A stretch of DNA of 5,815 nt from JAXGTD01 sp040775095 (GTDB lineage: Bacteria; Pseudomonadota; Gammaproteobacteria; Chromatiales; Chromatiaceae). Position 1 is the first letter of the stretch, and each line of letters starts with the position of its first letter. Position numbers and translations under genes: made by a program. This document shows, piece by piece, positions 1 through 5,815 of this stretch. The DNA lies in the NCBI GenBank assembly GCA_040775095.1, contig JAXGTD010000191.1:1-5815 (forward strand), given 5' to 3'. The notes beneath the pieces are model-generated. The model was not told the origin of the DNA and searched no databases. It was given only the letters and a program-made list of their open reading frames with translations.

Positions 1-67
1 AGAACCGGAGCAAGAGGATCTCGCGCTCCCACTCCCTCGCTTCGCTTTCCCTAAGCCCGACAGGCTC

Positions 68-2227
<2,160 letters not shown>

Positions 2228-2235
2228 GCTTGCTG

Positions 2236-2240
2236 CTCCC
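2236..2240 (-). promoter_or_regulatory. Ribosome binding site of the amylase gene
   Basis: GGGAG on the minus strand, 8 bases before the ATG at 2227. It decides in favour of that ATG over the in-frame GTG at 2257. The site is embedded in a small set of competing repeats (see 2239-2259). Confidence 0.6.
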
Positions 2241-2259
2241 ACCCGGGTGGTATCCACCC
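2239..2259 (-). repeat. Overlapping palindromes in the amylase leader
   Basis: CCACCCGGGTGG at 2239-2250 is a perfect 12-base palindrome. Its inner half also forms a perfect 6-bp inverted repeat with 2254-2259 (GGGTGG, spacer TAT, CCACCC). In the transcript the order is GGGUGG, CCACCC, GGGUGGGAG. The middle block could therefore pair with the upstream block and leave the Shine-Dalgarno free, or fold partly onto the block that contains it. The repeats are seen directly; a regulatory role is inference. As DNA the palindrome could equally be a protein-binding site. Confidence 0.4.
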
Positions 2260-2288
2260 CTTTCGATAGGCGCTAGTCTAACCGCAAT

Positions 2289-2309
2289 CGCCCCGCCGCG
2301 CCGGGGGCG
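2289..2309 (-). repeat. GC-rich stem-loop between bpt and the amylase
   Basis: CGCCCC at 2289-2294 and GGGGCG at 2304-2309 form a perfect 6-bp stem with a 9-base GC-rich loop. No run of T follows on either strand, so it is not a classical intrinsic terminator. In such GC-rich DNA a 6-bp stem can arise by chance. Confidence 0.25.
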
Positions 2310-2343
2310 CTGTCCGGCAGTGGTGACCCTGGCCGCGCGGGGG

Positions 2344-2372
2344 CCGATCGCACGGGCTCACCATGCGATCGG
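2344..2372 (-). repeat. 9-bp inverted repeat spanning the bpt stop codon
   Basis: CCGATCGCA at 2344-2352 and TGCGATCGG at 2364-2372 are perfect inverted repeats separated by 11 bases that contain the bpt stop codon (2358-2360). In RNA this would be a 9-bp stem closing the end of bpt. No U-tract follows (the next bases on the minus strand are CCCCCGCG). It could be a mRNA 3'-end stabiliser or a weak or factor-assisted terminator separating bpt from the amylase. Confidence 0.45.
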
Positions 2373-3122
2373 TTCGCCGCGCTCGAAGCGTCGCCAGCCG
2401 TGACCGTCCCAGGCCTCGAGCGGGCGGAACTGGTCCTTGTAGCGCATCTTGCGGCTGTCGTGGATCCAATAGCCAAGGTACACATAATGCAGGCCGAGGC
2501 GGGCCGCCTCGCGGATCTGGGTCAGCACGGCATAGGTGCCCGGGGCGCGCGCGGCCTGGTCCGGGTCGAAGAAGGTATAGACCGCGGACAGACCGTCGCG
2601 GAACAGGTCGGTGACGGCGACGCCCAGCAGCGGGTGGCTGCCGTCGGGCGCCGTGCGCCGCAGTTCCAGGAAGCGGGTCTCGCCGCCCCATGGGGCGAGC
2701 AGAAAGCGCATATAGGTCTCCACCGAGATGTCGTCCGCCATGTCGCCGTCTGCATGCCGCGCGCGCAGGTAACGCTCATAGAGGGCGTAGTGCTCGACCT
2801 CCAGCCTGGCCGGCATGTCGTGCACCCGCACGTCGGGATCGTTGCGTTGCGCATTGCGCCGTTGGGAGCGATTCGGTTGGAAGTCCGCGACCAGCACGCG
2901 CACCGGGATGCAGCGCCGACACGCGCGGCACGCGGGACGATAGAAATGGGCGCCACTACGTCGAAATCCGATCTGCTGCAGCCGTTGCGCGCACGGTCCA
3001 TCGATGCGGGCCATCGGATCGACGAACAGGGTGCGTGCCTTTACCCCCTCGAGGTAGGAGCAGGCGTGCTCGCCGGTGAGAAACAGGTGCAGATCGCTGC
3101 CCACACGGCTGTTACGCTGCAT
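2358..3122 (-). CDS. bpt: Aspartate/glutamate leucyltransferase (bacterial Ate1-like arginyl/leucyl-transferase)
   Basis: A 254-residue enzyme that transfers Leu from Leu-tRNA to the N-terminal Asp or Glu of proteins, creating a primary destabilising residue for ClpS/ClpAP (N-degron pathway, cytoplasm). Family marks are the N-terminal stretch HACSYLEGVKARTLFVDP (19-36), the cysteine cluster CRACRRC (C65, C68, C71, inside YRPACRACRRCIPVRV), and the C-terminal acyltransferase half with LGVAVTDLF, YTFFDP, YLGYWI and KMRYKDQFRP. Its length is close to the usual 235-250. The ATG at 3122 is chosen because GAGGGG lies 7 bases upstream and the protein begins like its family there. It overlaps the end of aat by 11 bases, so translational coupling is likely. 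The specificity (Leu onto Asp/Glu rather than Arg) is taken from the bacterial Bpt family and is not visible in the sequence. Confidence 0.95.
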   Translation of the reverse strand: MQRNSRVGSDLHLFLTGEHACSYLEGVKARTLFVDPMARIDGPCAQRLQQIGFRRSGAHFYRPACRACRRCIPVRVLVADFQPNRSQRRNAQRNDPDVRVHDMPARLEVEHYALYERYLRARHADGDMADDISVETYMRFLLAPWGGETRFLELRRTAPDGSHPLLGVAVTDLFRDGLSAVYTFFDPDQAARAPGTYAVLTQIREAARLGLHYVYLGYWIHDSRKMRYKDQFRPLEAWDGHGWRRFERGEPIAW

Positions 3123-3882
3123 CGCAGTGCCCCTCGCTGGCGTCTGCCCCCGTCGCCGGGGGCTGCGGAAAGCACAGCCCGCCATCGTCCCAGTGCCGCG
3201 GCGGCATGCCGCTGTCGCGCAATTGCTCCAGCAACGCGACGAATCGCGGCCGTGGCAACGGTTCGGCGCCCATTCGGATCAGGTGTCCCGTGAGTACCTG
3301 GCAGTCGATCAGGCCGAAGCCCCAGGCCGCAAGCCGCTGGCACAGGTGCACCAGCGCGACCTTGGACGCGTTGTCGACGCGGGTGAACATCGACTCGCCG
3401 AAGAAGGCCCGCCCGATGGCCACGCCATAGAGTCCGCCCACGAGCCGGCCCTCTTGCCAGACCTCCACGGAATGCGCGACCCCGAGGTCGTGCAGGGCGC
3501 GGTAGGCGGCGATCATCTCCGGCATCAGCCAGGTGCCGCCGAGGGTGCCATCCGGTTCGCGGCGGGGTTCGGCGCAGGCGTTGATCACTGCCTGGAAGTC
3601 GCGATCCATGCTGACGGACAGGCGGCGCCGGCGCAGCACCTTCGCAAGGCTGCGCGAGATCCGCAGGCGCCCCGGAAAGAGGACCGTGCGGGGGTCGGGC
3701 GACCACCAGAGTATCGGGTCACCCTCGCTATACCAGGGGAAGATGCCTCGGCGGTAGGCGCTGATCAGCCGCCTGACACCCAGATCCCCGCCGATCGCGA
3801 GCAGCCCGTCGGGGGAGCGAAGCGCATCGGAGACGTCCGGGAAGGCGCCCGTCGGGTCGTTGGGCGCCAGCAGGTAAGGCAT
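3112..3882 (-). CDS. aat: Leucyl/phenylalanyl-tRNA--protein transferase
   Basis: A 256-residue cytoplasmic enzyme that adds Leu or Phe from charged tRNA to proteins with N-terminal Lys or Arg, feeding them to ClpS/ClpAP. Diagnostic stretches are SPDGLLAIGGDL (23-34), RGIFPWYSEGDPILWWSPDP (45-64), LYGVAIGRAFFGESMF (151-166) and GLIDCQVLTGH (190-200). F160, E163, D193 and Q195 align with E. coli F153, E156, D186 and Q188 at a constant offset of 7, so the active site looks intact. The reading frame stays open far upstream (to 4383), but that extension lies over the preceding gene in another frame. The family start MPYLLAPNDP sets the ATG at 3882, 17 bases after the upstream stop. No good Shine-Dalgarno is seen there, so translation may depend on coupling to the upstream gene. 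The C-terminus carries about 15 residues beyond the family core. Confidence 0.96.
   Translation of the reverse strand: MPYLLAPNDPTGAFPDVSDALRSPDGLLAIGGDLGVRRLISAYRRGIFPWYSEGDPILWWSPDPRTVLFPGRLRISRSLAKVLRRRRLSVSMDRDFQAVINACAEPRREPDGTLGGTWLMPEMIAAYRALHDLGVAHSVEVWQEGRLVGGLYGVAIGRAFFGESMFTRVDNASKVALVHLCQRLAAWGFGLIDCQVLTGHLIRMGAEPLPRPRFVALLEQLRDSGMPPRHWDDGGLCFPQPPATGADASEGHCDAA
3130..3135 (-). promoter_or_regulatory. Ribosome binding site of bpt inside aat
   Basis: GAGGGG on the minus strand, 7 bases before the bpt ATG at 3122 and inside the last codons of aat. It is the clearest Shine-Dalgarno in the three-gene block and supports the chosen bpt start. Confidence 0.65.
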
Positions 3883-3899
3883 CGATGGGGAGTGACGGA

Positions 3900-5048
3900 T
3901 CAATTGGTCTCCAGCTGTTTGTAGGGACTGCGCTGTTGCATCTCGGCGATGTAGTCTTCCATAGCCGGGATCTCGTGGTCCAGAAACGCCCCAATGGGTC
4001 GGCGAAAGGCCGCATCGGCGATCCAGTGGGCGGACCAGGTGGGGGTTGGCAGAAAACCGCGGCTGATCTTGTGCTCGCCCTGGGCGCCGGGCTCGAAGCG
4101 ACTCAGGCCCTGTTCGATGCAGTGGTCCAGCCCCTGGTAGTAGCAGGCCTCGAAATGCAGGCTGTGAAAGTCCTTCGAGCATCCCCAGTGGCGTCCATAC
4201 AGGCTCCGTGCGCCAACCAGGCAGAAGGCCGCCGCGACGATCTCGCCGCCGTGCTCCGCGAAGACCAGCAGGAGCTGTTGGCCCATGGTCTGGCCGATCT
4301 CGCGGAAAAACGGCAGGGTCAGGGTCGGGACACCGCCGCGCTTGTCGAAGGTGTCCTCGTAGAGTCGGTGGAAGGTCACCCACTCGGCGTCGCTGACCGC
4401 CTCGCCCGATACGCGACGGATCCGCACCCCGGCCTCGGCGACGCGGCGGCGCTCGCGTCGGACCTTCTTGCGTTTCTCGGCCGAGAAGGTCGCGAGCAGG
4501 TCTTCGAAGCTGGCGTAGCCGGCGTTCTGCCAGTGGAACTGGCAGCCCAACCTGGGCATCAGCCCGGCCCCGCGCAGCCAGTCGGTCTCCCGTGGGGTCG
4601 TGAACAACCAGTGCAGGCCCGACACGCCGAGCTGTTGCGCGACCTCGACCGATCCCTGAATCAGCGCCGAGGCATACTCGGCGCGCCTCGGCGTATCACC
4701 GGTGAGGATGCGTGCCCCGGTGGCGGGGGTGTAGGGCGAGGCGATGACCAGCTTGGGGTAGTAGGCCCGGCCGGCACGCTGGTAGGCATCGGCCCAGGCC
4801 CAGTCGAACACGAACTCGCCGTAGGAGTTGTACTTGAGATAGGCCGGCGCCGCTGCCAGCCATCGACCCTGCCCATCGCGAAGGGTCAGGTGGTGCGGTA
4901 TCCAGCCGAAGCGCGCGCCGACGCAGCCGTGATGTTCCATCGCGGCGAGGAACTCGTGACGCAGGAAAGGCGCATCGTCTCCAACGAGCCGGTTCCAGTC
5001 TTGCGCCGGGATCTCGTCGATGGCGGCGTGGGTGCTGAGGCTGTACAT
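3900..5048 (-). CDS. FemAB-like / DUF482 (COG3146) GNAT-fold protein of unknown substrate
   Basis: A 382-residue protein of the PF04339 (FemAB_like, formerly DUF482) family, often labelled GNAT N-acetyltransferase or peptidoglycan-biosynthesis-like. Recognised stretches are PFLRHEFLAAMEHHG (27-41), LKYNSYGEFVFDWAWADAYQ (71-90), YYPKLVIASPYTPATGARIL (96-115), a basic segment SAEKRKKVRRERRR (189-202), SLYGRHWGC (282-290) and FHSLHFEACYYQGLDHCIEQ (294-313), then EPGAQGEHKISRGFLPTPTW (319-338). No signal peptide or membrane segment is visible, so it is probably cytoplasmic. Full length for the family. The ATG at 5048 fits the family start (IPAQDWNRLVG at residues 13-23), although no strong Shine-Dalgarno precedes it. 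It lies 17 bases upstream of aat and is probably the first gene of the operon with aat and bpt. The reaction is not established. FemAB relatives use aminoacyl-tRNA, which would match its neighbours, but acyl-CoA use is equally possible. Confidence 0.9.
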   Translation of the reverse strand: MYSLSTHAAIDEIPAQDWNRLVGDDAPFLRHEFLAAMEHHGCVGARFGWIPHHLTLRDGQGRWLAAAPAYLKYNSYGEFVFDWAWADAYQRAGRAYYPKLVIASPYTPATGARILTGDTPRRAEYASALIQGSVEVAQQLGVSGLHWLFTTPRETDWLRGAGLMPRLGCQFHWQNAGYASFEDLLATFSAEKRKKVRRERRRVAEAGVRIRRVSGEAVSDAEWVTFHRLYEDTFDKRGGVPTLTLPFFREIGQTMGQQLLLVFAEHGGEIVAAAFCLVGARSLYGRHWGCSKDFHSLHFEACYYQGLDHCIEQGLSRFEPGAQGEHKISRGFLPTPTWSAHWIADAAFRRPIGAFLDHEIPAMEDYIAEMQQRSPYKQLETN

Positions 5049-5226
5049 CGCTGCCGGTGGGTGTTGGCTGCCAGTGACTGCGACAATGGGGGCGAGGGCC
5101 GGCGCCGGAAAGGTCCGGGAGCGGATCGGTGGCGCGGTGCGCGCTCACCCCGGCCTGTCGACTCGCCGCCGGCCTCCGGCCCGCGAGGGATGCGCTGATG
5201 TCTTCCATCCATGGACGAGATCAGAT

Positions 5227-5258
5227 CGCGATCCGAGCGGTGTGGTTCCCGGATCGCG
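5227..5258. repeat. 9-bp perfect inverted repeat, possible operator
   Basis: CGCGATCCG at 5227-5235 and CGGATCGCG at 5250-5258 are perfect inverted repeats with a 14-base spacer. The left arm overlaps the palindrome GATCGCGATC (5224-5233). The site lies about 180 bases upstream of the FemAB-like start codon. It could bind a dimeric regulator or form a hairpin in a leader transcript; neither can be decided from sequence alone. Confidence 0.35.
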
Positions 5259-5280
5259 CGGGTCCGCCATGGCCCGCACA

Positions 5281-5304
5281 GGAAACGCCTTGATCGGCGT
5301 TTCC
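5281..5304 (-). terminator. 9-bp hairpin, possible terminator after the rhodanese remnant
   Basis: GGAAACGCC (5281-5289) and GGCGTTTCC (5296-5304) form a perfect 9-bp stem with a 6-base loop. On the minus strand it lies 42 bases after the stop of the rhodanese-like remnant, a usual place for a terminator. No T-run follows on either strand, so it may be factor-assisted or simply an RNA 3'-end structure. Confidence 0.45.
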
Positions 5305-5346
5305 CTCGACGCGGCCAGGGGGTGCGGCGTCGCGATGTCGAACCCC

Positions 5347-5514
5347 TCAGGGACCCCAGCCGGTACGGATCTCGTGTCCGCCCTGCCGCCAGGCCCCGAG
5401 GCCGTCCTCGAGGTGGTAGAGGTTCGGAACATGCCGCGCCAGCAATGTCTGCTCCGCTGAGGTGGCCGATGGAACCAACCCGGTCGTGAACCGCGCGTGG
5501 GCCGATCGGGCCAT
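5347..5514 (-). pseudogene. Remnant of a rhodanese-like sulfurtransferase gene
   Basis: The last 38 codons before the TGA at 5347-5349 read like the end of a single-domain rhodanese: HVPNLYHLEDGLGAWRQGGH fits the family pattern NV-x-x-LEGG-x-x-AW-x-x-x-G. Upstream, the catalytic loop expected as C-R-x-G-x-R-S reads GLVPSATS with no cysteine. The rest of the frame (open up to a GTG at 5655) shows no rhodanese features, and I found no matching N-terminal half in the other two minus-strand frames. The 5' limit given is an in-frame ATG and is arbitrary; the recognisable part is 5347-5463. I read it as a decayed or truncated gene. An unfamiliar small protein or chance resemblance remains possible. 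Confidence 0.45.
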
Positions 5515-5545
5515 TTGACTGGACATCGGGCTAGAGCGCCGCGCC

Positions 5546-5563
5546 ATCTGCACAAGGGCAGAT
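5546..5563 (-). repeat. Small stem-loop downstream of trxB
   Basis: ATCTGC (5546-5551) and GCAGAT (5558-5563) form a perfect 6-bp stem with a 6-base loop, about 105 bases after the trxB stop. No T-run follows. It could belong to the trxB transcript end, or be chance. Confidence 0.25.
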
Positions 5564-5667
5564 CGGACAGGCGGCACGATGGTTCGGGCAGCGGGGGGTC
5601 TCGTTCCCGTCCGCTTCCGGTGTGGCGTTGCCGCCTCGTGCGCGCCAACGTCCACCGACGCGCCGGC

Positions 5668-5815
5668 CTATTTTCCCTCGGCGGCGAGGGCGTCGAGATA
5701 CTTCTCTGCATCCAGGGCCGCCATGCATCCGGTGCCGGCGGAGGTGATGGCCTGACGATAGACGTGGTCCATCACATCGCCGGCGGCGAACACCCCGGGC
5801 GCCGAGGTGGCCGTG
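5668..5815 (-). CDS. trxB: Thioredoxin reductase, C-terminal end (partial)
   Basis: Only the last 48 codons are in the window; the gene continues beyond the right edge. Thioredoxin reductase is a cytoplasmic FAD flavoenzyme that passes electrons from NADPH to thioredoxin. The visible part is diagnostic: TATSAPGVFAAGDVMDH contains the second FAD-binding motif (GVFAAGD), followed by YRQAITSAGTGCMAALDAE and a short tail ending in EGK. It closely follows the E. coli TrxB ending. The CxxC redox centre and NADPH domain lie outside the window, so their integrity cannot be judged. It is on the same strand as the aat block but separated from it by about 620 bases. Confidence 0.95.
   Translation of the reverse strand, partial: TATSAPGVFAAGDVMDHVYRQAITSAGTGCMAALDAEKYLDALAAEGK

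Larger units (their letters stand above)
5049..5346. other. Non-coding stretch upstream of the FemAB-like gene
   Basis: About 300 bases with no convincing gene on either strand; the open frames here have no recognisable family features. It contains a 9-bp inverted repeat (5227-5258), a 10-base palindrome GATCGCGATC (5224-5233) and a 9-bp hairpin (5281-5304). The promoter of the FemAB-like/aat/bpt block should lie here, but I could not point to a convincing -35/-10 pair. Confidence 0.5.

Noticed and set aside
1..67. Possible terminator or start of a further gene after the amylase
   Set aside because: No stem followed by a T-run and no recognisable coding signal in the 67 bases available.
3883..4383. 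Possible 167-residue N-terminal extension of aat
   Set aside because: The frame is open only because it overlaps the upstream gene out of frame; the extension is Arg/Pro/Gly-rich and lacks family similarity, whereas the family start lies at 3882.
3885..5198. A 437-codon open frame on the plus strand, antisense to the FemAB-like gene
   Set aside because: Same explanation: a shadow of a high-GC gene, with no motif or plausible family, opposite a well-recognised full-length protein.
5197..5269. tRNA-like 3' end (GGTTCCC ... GGGTCCGCCA) on the plus strand
   Set aside because: No matching acceptor strand (CGGACCC) about 72 bases upstream and no proper T-arm or anticodon arm.
5531..5600. Cysteine-rich peptide ending in CPNHRAACPICPCADG on the minus strand, suggesting a metal-binding protein
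   Set aside because: It is the tail of a short Arg-rich frame that starts inside trxB in another frame, with no ribosome binding site or recognisable domain; more likely chance in GC-rich DNA.

Overview
The window is high-GC DNA from a proteobacterium. The best guess is a gammaproteobacterium of the Chromatiales / Ectothiorhodospiraceae type. This rests on trxB lying next to an aat-bpt pair, on how closely the TrxB tail resembles the enterobacterial protein, and on overall base composition. The order-level guess is an inference and is weak. Every gene I can support is on the minus strand, so the biological reading direction is from high to low coordinates.

Layout in reading direction: (1) 5815-5668 is the last 48 codons of thioredoxin reductase (trxB). 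(2) 5667-5049 is about 620 bases without an intact gene. It holds a likely remnant of a rhodanese-like sulfurtransferase gene (5514-5347), a 9-bp hairpin, a 9-bp inverted repeat and a smaller stem-loop. (3) 5048-3900 is a FemAB-like/DUF482 (COG3146) GNAT-fold protein. (4) 3882-3112 is aat, leucyl/phenylalanyl-tRNA--protein transferase. (5) 3122-2358 is bpt, the bacterial Ate1-like leucyltransferase. It overlaps the end of aat by 11 bases and has its own strong ribosome binding site inside aat. (6) A perfect inverted repeat spans the bpt stop codon. (7) 2227-68 is a GH13 alpha-amylase-family enzyme with an N-terminal starch-binding-like module and no signal peptide. (8) Bases 1-67 show nothing I can identify.

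Genes 3-5 form a tight block and are probably one operon. Aat and Bpt both take an amino acid from a charged tRNA and place it on the N-terminus of a protein (Aat on Lys/Arg, Bpt on Asp/Glu), which marks the protein for ClpS/ClpAP degradation. The FemAB-like protein upstream belongs to the same broad fold group and may also use aminoacyl-tRNA, but its substrate is unknown. The amylase seems to be a separate unit with its own leader and ribosome binding site. It acts on alpha-glucans, probably inside the cell.

I do not see an overtly new system such as a defence island, CRISPR array, mobile element or novel RNA. The most interesting points are the run of three transferases, the decayed rhodanese-like gene, the four-cysteine set in Bpt, and the cytoplasmic, carbohydrate-binding amylase beside an N-degron operon.
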